Origin: Sipunculus nudus | Taxonomy: Eukaryota > Annelida > Sipuncula > Golfingiida > Sipunculidae | Assembly (NCBI GenBank): GCA_026874595.1 | Contig: CM049310.1 | Span: 6,262,001-6,326,000 of the forward strand | DNA: 64,000 nucleotides | Reading direction: 5' to 3' | Part shown: positions 25,142 through 36,608 of the stretch, piece by piece | Position numbering within the stretch: the first letter of the stretch is position 1 | Layout of the letters: the number at the start of each line of letters is the position of its first letter | Made by a program: the position numbers and the translations under genes | Notes under the pieces: model-generated | What the model was told of the DNA's origin: nothing | Seen by the model: only the letters and a program-made list of their open reading frames with translations | Database searches by the model: none

Positions 25142-25800
25142 TTACCTTCGACTGAGCTTCCGATCTGGCCGGACACTTTCGCCTCTTTCAAACGACTTGT
25201 ACCGAGTTGCGAGGTTAACAGCTTTCTCGGGATTGGATGGACAACTGAGATCCACATCTTTCTTCATCTCAGTATCGCTCAACCCTCTATCAAAATCTCT
25301 GGCATCACTGCAAAAACCAGGGTATGTACTCTGGGCAAGACGAGGGACCTCACACCCGTAATCCATTTAGGTTTCCTTAGTGCCTCTTTTTCGCTCACGG
25401 AACATCACCCAGAATGCGCTCTCTTTACACATTAGACCGGACCTCTTAGCCGAGGCATCATTCAGGGAAAAGCAGTCATGTAGGATATGTCACTAAGTAC
25501 CTTCTGTACTTTAACCCTTAAACATGTAGCGAGCTGTATGGGTTTCTCGGCTTCAGTCCAGCTGCTCCACTCCGCAATAGTTTTGAAGTGAATGTCGAAA
25601 TTTGCCCATTTTATCAAGCGCCATCAATGGCGATAATGGCATCATTGGTAATGGTGGTAGTTCACGAATAGGGGACTTATCAGCCAGTTGTACTGTTGGT
25701 GTTTGTCTCTGACCTAGTGGCTTTAGTGTTCTCAGGAATGGGTTCGTACTCTGTCTAGCTCGCATCATATCCATCAAAAATAGGTTTGTGGGGCTTCAAA
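25142..25800 (-). pseudogene. Ty3/Gypsy element B: gag
   Basis: The minus strand holds NPFLRTLKPLGQ (about 25,720), then MGKFRHSLQNYCGVEQLD (about 25,605-25,553). After an interrupted middle comes DFDRGLSDTEMKKDVDLSCPSNPEKAVNLATRYKSFE (about 25,200-25,290), which resembles the C-terminal capsid region of mollusc Gypsy elements. Stops and frameshifts break it. It lies upstream of the protease and RT of element B in the correct order. Confidence 0.65.
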
Positions 25801-25850
25801 TCCCCAAACCCGTCTGATCCACAGGGGCATGCGACTCATTCTGTTATAAA

Positions 25851-25869
25851 GGGGGGGGGGGGGGGGGGG
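25851..25869. repeat. G19 homopolymer
   Basis: Nineteen consecutive G directly beside the gag remnant. Comparable runs occur at 17,416, 29,968, 31,020, 39,528 and 42,093. Confidence 0.9.
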
Positions 25870-26434
25870 TAAGTAATCCCCAGGCAAACCAGGGGTCAAC
25901 TCACATAACCATTGTTCACCTGGGCTGTTTATCATCAAGGGGGGTCCTTACACGGTTTTCAGTTTATCAAACATTATAACTATTTGATAGTCAGCCTACA
26001 CAATAATATATTCATGTGTATTCTCCAGCACAATATACAATTATCAGTACATCTACATGTACAACTGTGCCTAATATAGCATTATGCCACTAAATGAATC
26101 ATAGTATGATCTTGACTAAATATCCCAAAGATCCCTCCTTACTATACTACTAAACACAACTGTCTATAACAGTGTAACCAATGATTTATCAACACTTTAT
26201 TTTAAAAAATCATAGTGTCAACAATATAGTTTATTGCCGACAATTAAATAAAACTAATTAAATAACAAAATTTATATGTTTAGTTCATATAATTTTTCTG
26301 CCCTATCACATGAGCTTTCTGTGTCTCAGCCTATTACCTCCTTCAAAGGCGAGGGCAGAAATGGGCCAAAAATGTATTAAACAAACTTACAAATAGTGGT
26401 TTCTTTCTCTCACTTCCTATGTGAAAACTTTCTG
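25870..26434. other. Non-coding stretch between Gypsy B and LINE end
   Basis: No gene or clear repeat boundary. The position fits the leader or 5' LTR of element B, but I cannot identify LTR ends. Confidence 0.4.
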
Positions 26435-26873
26435 CGCACAGCTGTCAATCTTAGCTATGCAGTTCCATATCTATGGAATCAGCTGCCTTTATCCTTAAAG
26501 TATGCCTCAGATCATGACCATTTTAAGCGTTTATATAGATGTTTGATGCGACGATAGCACAATTTTATTCCAATGTGTATATTACCATTAATCTACCTTT
26601 CATCAATTTCATGAGATTGATATGTATTTTATTTTATTTTCAATGTATTCTATGTTACGACTATGTTCCATTACTGCATAACATCTTTTAATCGTTCGCG
26701 CTATATATTGAACTATGTATCTAATATTTATAGCACTATGTCATGCGTTAAATCTGTATCTGTATGATGTATATTTTATTCATTTTATATGTTCTAACTT
26801 TATCCAGCAAATGAGCTGAATATAGGCTATCCTGGTAAAAGATGTTTGAAATAAAATAAATAAATAAATAAAC
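26435..26873 (+). mobile_element. 3' end of a non-LTR retrotransposon (LINE)
   Basis: The plus strand 26,435-26,557 encodes a 40-residue C-terminus, RTAVNLSYAVPYLWNQLPLS...FKRLYRCLMRR-stop. It matches the RT-terminal pattern (V-x-x-P-x-L-W-N-x-L-P-x-x-[IL]...F-K) shared by Jockey/CR1/RTE-type LINEs. About 300 nt of 3' UTR follow, ending in AAATAAAATAAATAAATAAA, a typical LINE tail. The rest of the element is absent, as expected from 5' truncation. Confidence 0.75.
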
Positions 26874-27089
26874 AATCTCTCGCTAGCGTTCCAAAATCTC
26901 CCCCTTATAAACCCGAACGTCCCGTCTCTGTTCTTTCGTAGGAGACTTCGCGCAGACTGGTTATTACTCAGATCACCACACTGTTATGCGAGTCTGTTCA
27001 AAATTGACCTTTGCCTTGATACGGCCAAGATGTGTTCTTTGTTTAACGAACAAAATACCTGCTTTTTTTCATATAAGGGGGTCGTAAGA

Positions 27090-27245
27090 CATAAGGCCTA
27101 CCTAACACCCCTCTTGTCTATAACCCATTGATAGGCCATCCTTATTGTCAAGTGGGCTAGCTTACAGCAGGGTGCAAAAAAGCCACTTCCTCTCTGGTGT
27201 CTGAATGACCCAGATGTGGGCTACTGGCCCACGTCTGGTCGGCAC
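27090..27245 (-). repeat. Dispersed repeat, copy 1
   Basis: The minus strand matches 58,570-58,725 on the plus strand over about 150 bp. Shared blocks include GCCCACNTCTG, TCATTCA, AGTGGCT and ACAATAAGNATGGCCTAT, followed by ATGGGT. Neither copy codes for anything recognisable. The family is unknown. Confidence 0.6.
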
Positions 27246-27483
27246 CAGGTTAAGTCATTATGACGTGCTTAGGGGTTAAACGTTAATCGACATAAGGTGA
27301 CAGACAGTAGCAGCAAAGATTGTTCTAATTTCTAAGCTCACCAACTCGGAAGCAATCATGAAATCAAGTCGGGTATAAAGCAGAGAATTGACTCGCCAGG
27401 TAAGAGGATTGAACTGTGCATCTCAGAACTGATAGCAATTTGTATAAAATAGATGCTAAAGAAGTAAAAAATACTGCAAGAAC

Positions 27484-27492
27484 AGTCTAAAC
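27484..27492. repeat. 9-bp target site duplication, left
   Basis: AGTCTAAAC occurs here and again at 28,231-28,239, exactly flanking the 738-bp element. Confidence 0.85.
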
Positions 27493-28230
27493 TTGCTGCA
27501 GTCTTGCAGCGCTGACATATATAGTAAACAATACAAGCGCTGCAGCCTCTGGCGGGGAGAGTCTATACTATCTAAGTTTGTACGGATCCGTACAGACCCT
27601 CAGACACGTATATGCCTTGTGAAGCGTGAGACACCAAACAAACCCCACATATTATAATTGTTACAGATGCTTAGACTCCGTTGGGACCAAAACTTTTGCT
27701 GGATGATCAGCATTAATAAAGTATGGGCACTTACTCTGGATGAAGTCAGATATTGCTTCGTCTCCGTCTGGCCGATGGCGCTTTCCGGTTGGAACAACCA
27801 ATAGGAAATTAGCATCATTGACAACACGCGATGTATGATGGGAAGGACGCTTATGAAAATATGGTCTATCCTAGTGCACGGCACTGGCATTCCTGGGAAA
27901 AGCCCCCCTGAATTCATCTTTTGCATAGATTGCCCACCTAATTTGCATGGGATTCCTTTTCCGGCTGTGTCCAGTTGGCACGCAACAACTGAACCCCGGC
28001 AGTTCAAAGGATAAAAAAACATTTACAGGCGCACATAAAGGTGATATATCGATTTAATTTGATACATAAAAAGTTTATTTCTATATATAAATACAAGATT
28101 GTTACTCTATCGCACAACAAGCAGTGATAATTCATGTTACAGGTCCCTCCATGTACGGCAGGGTGAACTCTCACCGCTAGACGGTCGGACTCCATATCAC
28201 AGATAAATGGAGTCCGTACGTGGCGGACTA
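27493..28230 (-). mobile_element. Unclassified 738-bp element, copy 1
   Basis: In element orientation it begins TAGTCCGCCACGTACGG and ends GACTGCAGCAA. It is flanked by perfect 9-bp direct repeats, AGTCTAAAC. A second copy in opposite orientation lies at 39,208-39,957 with its own different 9-bp duplication. The two ends are not inverted repeats of each other. Inside are a hairpin near the start (ACGGACTCCAT/ATGGAGTCCG), a CCAAT-type region (ATGCTAATTTCCTATTGG) and a perfect 16-bp palindrome, TGTACGGATCCGTACA, near the end. No open frame beyond 140 codons and no recognised protein. A constant 9-bp duplication suggests a DNA transposon, possibly a MULE-type element without inverted repeats. 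A SINE is the main alternative. Confidence 0.8.
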
Positions 28231-28299
28231 AGTCTAAACTAGACATATCAGACAAAAGCAAAAATACTTTCCATGAGGTGACAGGAATAATGGCCTAGG

Positions 28300-28552
28300 G
28301 AATCATGTCAACCTGGTGACATTTATATTTATATCTACCAGGGAATCTACATCAACCTGGTGACTTTTATATTTACCAGGTAACAATCATCTACCTGGTG
28401 ACATTTATATTTTATCCCTGCCAGGGAACAAACATCGACCTGGTGACATTTATATATATTTTAATCGGGACGCAAACATCAACCTGGGAAAATTCATATA
28501 TGTCCATATATTTACCAGGGAATAAACATCAACCCGGTCGAATCAACCTGGA
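28300..28552 (+). repeat. ~46-bp minisatellite
   Basis: Six to seven imperfect units share ACATCAACCTGGTGACATTTATAT followed by TACCAGGGAA, spaced about 37-50 bp (about 28,303, 28,350, 28,387, 28,433, 28,476 and 28,526). It is non-coding and lies directly beside the 738-bp element. Confidence 0.8.
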
Positions 28553-28949
28553 TATGATTTTCGTTATAAATTATCTAATTGTGTTATTTATATTCCTTCT
28601 ATTATATAATTCATAGCTATGATATATAAGTTAGTCCAAAATATAAACAAAATATAAAGACATACAGAGAATAGCATCTAAGTCGCAATAATTGCACCAC
28701 GGATACCAGAGCTTGGTTCCAATTGAAATAAAGTGCACACAATTACTGGAAAACAGATGCTTACCCCATTTTAATTTGCAATGTTGCCAGAAACAAACAC
28801 CAAACAGCCTCAGGGGACCATTGATGCCTTCAGCAGACAAGTCGTTGGATCAATTCTATTAGCCAAAAGTTACTGTATAGAATTTTTCCCACATATAATA
28901 GAAAACAACGGAGAAATTTAAGTTTTATATAACAGCCTACAAGTGAAAA
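28553..28949. other. Non-coding spacer
   Basis: Nothing recognised; AT-rich, no domain-bearing frame. Confidence 0.5.
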
Positions 28950-30876
28950 CAAGTGGCCCATGGGCCATGACGCTCAGCTGAATTCAAGGAGCCTTGAACA
29001 ATGGGCAAAAAGACTCCCAGAGTCAAAATCATGTATTTTGCTTTAGATATAGATGTTTAGATATAGGTTACAGTGACCTTTATCTACATGCAGCTGCTAC
29101 CATTTATGCTTTCCTGACTAATTTAGTGTTCTTTCACACAGCTTGTAGAAAATTGGTCAGAGTGAAACCCATATCAGGTATCCAAGGAGATTTTAAGGGA
29201 CCTCCCTGAAAGTCATGTATGAGGATTTTAGGCCAAATGGATACCATTTGTGCCCCACCTGACTCACTTGGTGCTCATGTTTTCTCCCTTAATTTACAAA
29301 ATATAGTTAACCATGACCTAATTTCAATTTTCCAAGGATATTTTTCATGGAACTATAAGGATATCAGTTAGAAGATTCTAGGTCCAACACTCATGATTTG
29401 TGCCCTGTTAATGGACAACTGCTTCATTTGAAGTTCTCAAAAATAGACATAGAAATGTGTAAAAAAAAGTGGAAACTAGAATGGCTCTATTTTTGCAGTG
29501 CAAAACAGATATATGTCTCCCCCTATGGTTCATCCTAAAACATAAGGGGTAAAATATGCAATATCTCCAAACAATGAATCTAGATCTCAGCAGATTAGAC
29601 TTTGAAGGTCAAGGTCACTGCTTTTCGAACTCTGATGACATTTTGGCAGAAAAACTGGTGTGTCAAATTTGAAGAAAAATCTTCAGTACTTACAAAGTTA
29701 TTGGGGTCACAATAAGCCGAGAATTGCATATGTTTTGACCTTGAAGATCAAGGTTCAAGGTCACAGGATTTCTATCACGTCCAAGATTTGGGTAGGAACA
29801 ATGAGTGTTTCAAATTTTGGAGGAAAATATGCAGCCCTTCAAAAGTAATCTCATCCACAAGACAATAACTATAATTCCATTGATTTGACCTTGAAGATCC
29901 TAGTCAAGATATCCTACAGATGAGGACGACTACGACACAAGATGGCACTGAAAACAACATGCCTCATGGGGGGGGGGGGGGGGGGGGGGTGTTAGCCACC
30001 AGTCTGAAGAACTGAAGAAACAGTCCATGATAAGTAAGCATGCAAAGAATCATGGTGATCAATGCATTAGTTATTCAGATACTGGAGTGTTTGTATCAAA
30101 TTTTTAATTATTCTTTGGGGTACTTTCGAGCCCAAGAGCTTGATAGATATAGGTAACAGAGACCTAATTTCAGGTTTCCAAGGATATTTTTCAATGACCT
30201 CGCTAGATGTAAGTATAAAGATTCTAGGTTGATTTGTGCCTTGTTTACATATGAGGCTTTATTTGCAGGTCTCAAAAATATAGAAAAAGAGCGTGAACAT
30301 TTGAAAAAATACAGGTGGTGCCACCAGTCTGCATGAACTGAAGAAACGGTCCATGATCAGTATGCATGCATGACCTCATTTCACATTTCAACAGAGACTT
30401 TTCACGGACCTCCCTTGATGTCAAGTTTCCAAGATTCCAAGTCCAGTGGTTACGATTCGTGCCTTGTTAACAACTGACAACTTCTTTGGAGTTCTCAAAA
30501 ATACTGAAAATTGTTCGTAAAAATAAGAAAAAAATACAGTTTGCAGGAACTGATGGAACACTCCATGATCAATATTCATGCAAAGAATAATGGTGATCAA
30601 TGCAGTAGTTATTCAGATTCTTGAGCTTTTGTATCAACTGTTTTTTTTTATTTTGGGGGGTACTTAGGAGACCCTTAGCTCGGAGAATATGGGTAACAGA
30701 GACCTAATTTTAGGTTTCCAAGGAGATTTTTAATGGACCTCCCAGCATGCCAAGTAAGAAGATTCAGGTCCAGCGGTTACAATTTGAGCCCTGTTAACAG
30801 ACGGCCGGACAGCCGGACGGATGACGGACAAAGAGTGATCGCTATAGCTCAGAAGACTTTCAGTCAGCTGAGCTAA
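28950..30876 (+). mobile_element. Helitron-like non-autonomous element, copy 1
   Basis: The 5' side carries ACAAGTGGCCCATGGGCC followed by GACGCTCAGCTGAA (about 28,952-28,985). The 3' side (about 30,783-30,876) has GACGGACAAAG, then a hairpin TAGCTCAGAAGACTTTCAG/TCAGCTGAGCT ending CTAA. A 3' hairpin followed by CTRR is the Helitron terminus. The same pair of ends bounds a second element of similar length at 59,810-61,808. No helicase or Rep protein is encoded. The 5' boundary is approximate. Confidence 0.6.
29968..29989. repeat. G22 homopolymer
   Basis: Twenty-two consecutive G inside the Helitron-like element. A G15 run at 31,020-31,034 sits at the equivalent place of a later tandem unit, where other units have only GGGG to GGGGGG. 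Confidence 0.9.
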
Positions 30877-31790
30877 AAATGGAAAAGATACAGGTGGCAC
30901 CACTTGTCTGCAGGAGGTGATGGAACACCCCATGATCACTTTTCATGCACACAATCATGGTGATCAATGCAGTAGTTATTCAGATACTTGAGCTTTTGTA
31001 TCAAAATTTTGATTATTCTGGGGGGGGGGGGGGGTACTTCACAGCCCCATAGCTCAAAGAATATTGGTAACAGAGACCTTATTTCTGGTTTTCAAGAAGA
31101 TTATTTATAGACCTTCCTAGATTTGAAGTGAGAAGATTCCAGGTTCAGTGGTTACGATTATTGCCCTGTTAACAGATGACAGTTTCATTTGCAGGTCTCA
31201 AAAAAAAAGAAAAAAAAAGTCATGAAAATTGGAAAAAAATACAGGTGGCGCCACCAGTCTGCAGGACGTGATAAACATCCCATGATCATTATTCATGCAA
31301 AGAATCATGGTGATCAATGCAGTCCTTATTCAGATACTTGAGCTTTTGATCAAATTTTGCATTATTCTGGGGGGTACTTCGAAGCCCCATAGCTCAAAGG
31401 ATATTGGTAACAGAGACCTAATTTCAGGTTTCTAAAGAGACTTTTTATGGGCCTCTCTGCATGTCAAGAGAGAAGATTCTAGGTCCAGTCGTTACGATTT
31501 GTGCCCTGTTAACAGATGACCGCATCTTAAGAGGTCTCCAAAAAAGAGAAAGAAAAATAAATAGAAAAAAATCGAAAAGATACAGGTGGCGCCACCAGTC
31601 TGCAGAAACTGATGAAACACTCCATGATCAATATCCATGCAAAAAATCATGGTGATCAATGCATCAGTTGTTCAGATACTTGAGCTTTTGTATCAAATTT
31701 TCCATTATTCTATGGGGTACTTCGGAGCCCCATAGCTCGAAGAAAATGGGTAACAGAGACCTAATTTCAGGTTTCCAAGGAGATTTTTTA
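30000..31790 (+). repeat. ~350-bp tandem array
   Basis: Five imperfect units are marked by ATGGTGATCAATGCA at about 30,052, 30,590, 30,957, 31,307 and 31,649, spaced 342-366 bp apart in the regular part. The first interval contains a shortened unit. Each unit also has GGTAACAGAGACCTAATTTC, a TTCTAGGTCCAGTGGTTACG-like block and GTGCCCTGTTAACAGA. Part lies inside the Helitron-like copy and part runs beyond its 3' terminus until it meets the LINE fragment at about 31,790. Confidence 0.8.
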
Positions 31791-32907
31791 GTCTTTTTTT
31801 CCAAATTTAAAAAGTAATTAGAAGGTTTTTCACCATCTGAAAACCATCTCGTCTTACATCTGAACATTGCTGCCTCTGTTTTTTTCTTCAATTATTTTTT
31901 CAATTTCTGATTTTTTACCTTTTATATCCTCCATAATTCTATCATCAGGAGTGTTGGTGTTGTTCTTCTAAATGTTTCAAACTATTTTCTAACTGTTGGA
32001 ACAAAGCCCCTTTTTTTTATTAATTCTAAAAGAATATGCTATTGCGGCACCTCTTATCTTACACTTAATTGTGTCCCATAATAAAGCTTGGTCTGCACTT
32101 TTATTAAATTATTTTGTCTCTTTAATGGTTTCTTTAACTAGTTCTACATAATCTTCATAACATAAATATTTAGAATTAAATTTCCAGAATCCTGGCCCTC
32201 TTTTAACAAGTTTTAGTTCATGTGTAATTTTAACAGTAGAGTGATCAATTTAAAGCCTGGTAAAATATCTGTTTTTTTACACAACCACTGAGACCCTAAT
32301 GAAATCAAAATAAAATCCAATCTGCAAAATAATGCAGTAGGGTTAATTCTCTTCCAGGTATACTGTGATTTTTTTCTGGATGTTGTTTTCTCCATAAATC
32401 CAATAAATCTAAGTTATCTATCCATGAATTTATCAGTGTTTGTGATCTAAAATGTGTAACAGGGGTGCCTCCTTTTTTATTTCTTTCTGGTATTAAGAAC
32501 TAGATTAAAATCGCCTGCTAACAATCTATTATCATTTGGCAGTGACTCAACAATTTCCATAATTTTACTGAAGAAAGCGGGGTCATCTTGGTTGGGCCCA
32601 TATAGATAAACTAGAGTAATTCTTATATCTTCTAATGATATATCTAATATTAAGAATCGACCCTCCTTACAGTACTTGATGTCATGAATTTCAAAACTTA
32701 TATTATTTTTCAGCAAAATACAAACTCCTTTGGAATTACTTGTACCATGTGAGAAGAAAATTTTACATCCCCATTCAGCTCTCCATCTATTCTCTTCATT
32801 AAAGGTGCTATGGGTTTCTTGTAGTAATATAATTTTAGCGCTACATCTATGTAACCATTGAAAAGTTTCGCTTTGTTTTTTATTATCCCTTACTCCTCTG
32901 ACATTTA
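31790..32907 (-). pseudogene. L1/Tx1-type LINE: endonuclease domain and start of RT
   Basis: The minus strand encodes an apurinic-type endonuclease. It starts near LNVRGVRDNKKQSETFQWL (about 32,905) and has the catalytic QETH motif (about 32,815). It continues with SKGVCILL, LVYLYGPNQDDPAFF, LLAGDFNLVLNT (about 32,500) and, after a frame break, YTWKRINP and RLDFILIS (about 32,320). The last recognisable part, RCKTRWFSDGEKPSNYFLNLEKK (about 31,850), is the region just before the RT core. The RT itself is missing because the sequence switches to the tandem array. Loss of the 3' part is unusual for LINEs, which normally lose the 5' end, so a later deletion or replacement is likely. Confidence 0.8.
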
Positions 32908-34963
32908 ACTATATTATGTCTGTAAATTATATATGTACAAAGGAATGCTTCTCTGAAAGTTGTATAATACAGGTAATGGTGCACTATTGCATTGAATGTC
33001 TGCCTTAAACACATTATAAGTCAAGTTACTGGACACATTACTCGAAACAAATATAAACTGACATAACTTACATAAATAAACATTCAACACGAAGGCACTA
33101 TAAATCAAAAGCAGTGCCATAATATTCTAACCACTGGCTCAAACAAAGTGACTGAGGAACCTTGCCTATAATCTATGATACTGTGCTACAGCTCAATCGC
33201 CTATAACACATAACCTGAAAAAAAGGAACTAAATGGCATATTTATTTTTGTTACATATACCTAGATAAAGAATCGACATCCTTGACAGGTGCTATTATTA
33301 AAATAATATTACAATGTTTTCAAAATTATGCTATTTCACAATTTGCCATGGTAACCTCTCTCCTCCCTAGTAACAATAACTGGCAACATGATACATGAAA
33401 GGTGAGGCATCATAAAAGTCATTTCAACACTTTGAAACTAATCACTTTAAAAAAAAATGCAACTCTGATTTCATGTTCTCCAGTAAGTAAATCATCTTTC
33501 AAACAAAAAAATATTAAAAAACAGAAGTAAAGAGAAAGAAACATCTTGTTATGCAGTTGGCGTATCGGGGCAGGTGACACGAACTGCAAGCTGAAGGCAT
33601 ACATTGCTTATAGATAATTTAAGTAACTGTTACAATTAATAGTGAATGCAGTTGAAATGCTTGAAATATTTTTAAACTGGTTTTATAGTGTTTATAATAA
33701 CTGAAAAGAATTTATTGTATTGAGAGCAACATATGTTTAAATTCACTTTTCTGGTATAAAACAGCAAATATCTGTCACCAAAAATAGATACATTAATGCA
33801 ATTAACACAACCTGCATGTTAAAGCCAAATGTTAGACATCAAATCATTATGCCCTCAAAAACTGAAAACAGGTGTTGACAAAGCAGTCAGGTAGACTTGC
33901 TCTGAATTTAAACAGTTCTCCCTCCTAACATGCATAAGGGGATTAATATATAGAGTGTAGTCCGTGTTGTTTAGGGGATTTGTATACTTGACCCCATCAA
34001 ACAAGCTGATCAGAAGGATAGCGTATATTTTATATATAGTTATCCTGTCTAATAATTTTCTAGGTCCTATGTAGAAGATTAAAGGGCTGCCCTGAGCCTT
34101 ATCAGATTAAACCAGTTAAGATAAAATATGATAAGAAAACAGAAAAGAAGCTTATCTGGTGTTGAGTAGGCACCATTCATGCATTTCAAATGTCTGTGTA
34201 AACAGTCTGAAAACTATCTTAATGACCTTGTATGAATAAGAGTCTCAACAAGAAATATGTTAAAAAAAGGATGGACTAGCTATAAGTGGGAGATTATTTG
34301 ATGGAATAATTTAGTTAGTGAAAATTCACAGCTGTATATGGAAGTCTCTATAGTATGATGAAACAAATGCAATAATACTGGTGAGATTACAGAAATCCAA
34401 GAACTTATCTTGCTTCCATGTACTTGCCACTAAATACTACCAATTTATGAGATTAAGGTCGTGTCTGCAACAATGGATAATTTATAAAATATTATCTGAT
34501 GAACAAGTATATATAACAAGATTTCGGTTGAAACTCAACCCAATTTTCCTCTTGGTCTACTATATATTTGTTTACCATTAAGAAGTCATAATCTAGAAAT
34601 GGCAGTGTACCAGTATACAAAAAGACTTCAGCTGTTTGCAGATATTGAATATGAAACTTGTAACTGTCCCTGTATAGGAATGAAGCAATGTGCCGACATA
34701 TATTAGTGTATTACAGGAGAATAGTATAAATGAACAAATGTCAAAACACTAGGCCAGCATATACACTGTAAATGCCTCAATATTACAAATATATTCAGTG
34801 CACAAGGATCATCTACATATAGACTAACCAAGCTTTCCTTGAGACTGTTCCCTGGGCACACAAGTGTTAATAGCACCTTTTGGCATCATGAAGTATGTTA
34901 TGAAAAATTCATAGTATATAAACAACATTATTCATGCATCCATCAGTACTGCCAAGAATATCA
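32908..34963. other. AT-rich non-coding DNA
   Basis: No gene recognised. Open frames are at most 68 codons and carry no domain motifs. The stretch may include the 5' UTR of the LINE fragment just downstream on the minus strand. Confidence 0.5.
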
Positions 34964-34968
34964 CCTAT

Positions 34969-36603
34969 CAGGGCTCGACATAAACGGCTGTCCGACTGCC
35001 CGGGACAGGCAATTTCGCAAGTCGGACTGCCTGGAGTCGACCTGACCTGTCCGATCGGGCAGCCCCGGCTCATGCTTGGGTGACTGACCAACACTTCGTA
35101 TTATATTAGGTAACCAGTGGTAACCTTGCGACAACCTTCCTATTCATGAATATCATGTTATATTCGCATGAAAAGAACAAATTTCTTGATTTTGCTGAGT
35201 TTCCTGTGTACCTGGTTCTTGGTACTTGTTCTTGGTTCGTTAGCAGTGTGTTCCACTAACCGGTAGAGCGCGGCGCATGCGCACCGCCCGGACCCGCGAA
35301 CGTCATGATTTAATTTCTTACCGCCACTCTTTAATGTATCCTCATCAGCCTTTATTATCAATAATCGGTCTCAGGCTACCGTGGCAATGGCCAAATGTGC
35401 CATTATTAACATTATATGACCGAGTGACCGTGCAGACGGAACCTGCAGGTACCGTTTTGTGCGGTCAGACTTTACCGGTTAAAACGTCCTTCCAAAAGAT
35501 CGGCATCACTCCTGTTCCCTATTGAATTATGTATTAATATTCAATTTTTATTTCCAGAACCTCATTTGTCACTATTGTTTACGTTTGTCACATGATCTCA
35601 TTTGAATAGGAATTCCCTAATCATATATTCAAACCAGACGGCTCTGTGACCTCGCTGACCCCCGTACCCATACCAGGGGTTTGACTTTTTCTACATTTAA
35701 ACCTATAACTCATACAAAATAGGTAATTCCATAAAAAGAAAGATTTTGTCATATGTTTATGATCTTAGGAATACAACAGGCATATCTGTTTCAATTAATA
35801 AATTTTACCTGAAAAGATTTCAACGGTTTTCTAGATCGCCCCGTGAGCGATAATAGAGGTTTTAATTGCTTCCCTGCCGACCAACTGACAGTATTGTTCA
35901 CATGATGGTCTTGCAAGATTTTGAAGGCCCATCCTATTGATATGACATATATCATGACATTAAAAATTAGCTTTAATATGATTTTTCAACAGTAATATTA
36001 AATAAACGTGTTTATGAAGATGATTTTACTTATCATAAATCATAAAATTTATTACTTTATTATTGAAATGCAGGAACATTAAAAAAATATGAAATCCCTG
36101 TAAATTTTTTATACACATTGATAATACTAATCTAGGTTATAGAGTTAATATTCAATATAAATTCGAACATTTTTATTTATATTTATTTTTTTAATACTTG
36201 AATGATATATTTAAAACGATTATAACTGAATAATTTTAGATAGCCAAAATGTATTTATTCTGTTTTGTAAGGGCATTAATATTTAGTGTAATATATCGTG
36301 AGATTTTTAACAATAACATCTTTAAAATGCATTTTTATAAGTTTCCATAAGATAATCAATACTTATCCAATAATCGCTGGCCACACATTTCCGAATCTAT
36401 TAAATCTTTGTTCTGATTCCTAAGTAGGGACCAGGTCATTTCATATGATTATATGAATATATATTTATATATCTTAACTTTTATCAAGTAGCCCAATAAA
36501 ACTTTAGTTTTTTCGGACAGGTCAGCTTTTCATTCGGACAGGTAAGAATCACCTCATTCTGTCCGACAGGACAGCCAAGCTGAAAAGTTAATGTCAAGCC
36601 CTG
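34969..36603. mobile_element. hAT-like non-autonomous transposon, 1,635 bp
   Basis: The ends are imperfect inverted repeats: CAGGGCTCGACATAAAC at the left, and at the right the complement of CAGGGCTTGACATTAAC. A 5-bp direct repeat, CCTAT, flanks it exactly (34,964-34,968 and 36,604-36,608). CAGGG termini are typical of hAT elements, and a subgroup (hAT5) makes 5-bp duplications. Both subterminal regions carry several copies of the octamer TCGGACAG or its complement, likely transposase-binding sites. The interior is AT-rich and non-coding, so it would need a transposase in trans. Confidence 0.75.
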
Positions 36604-36608
36604 CCTAT

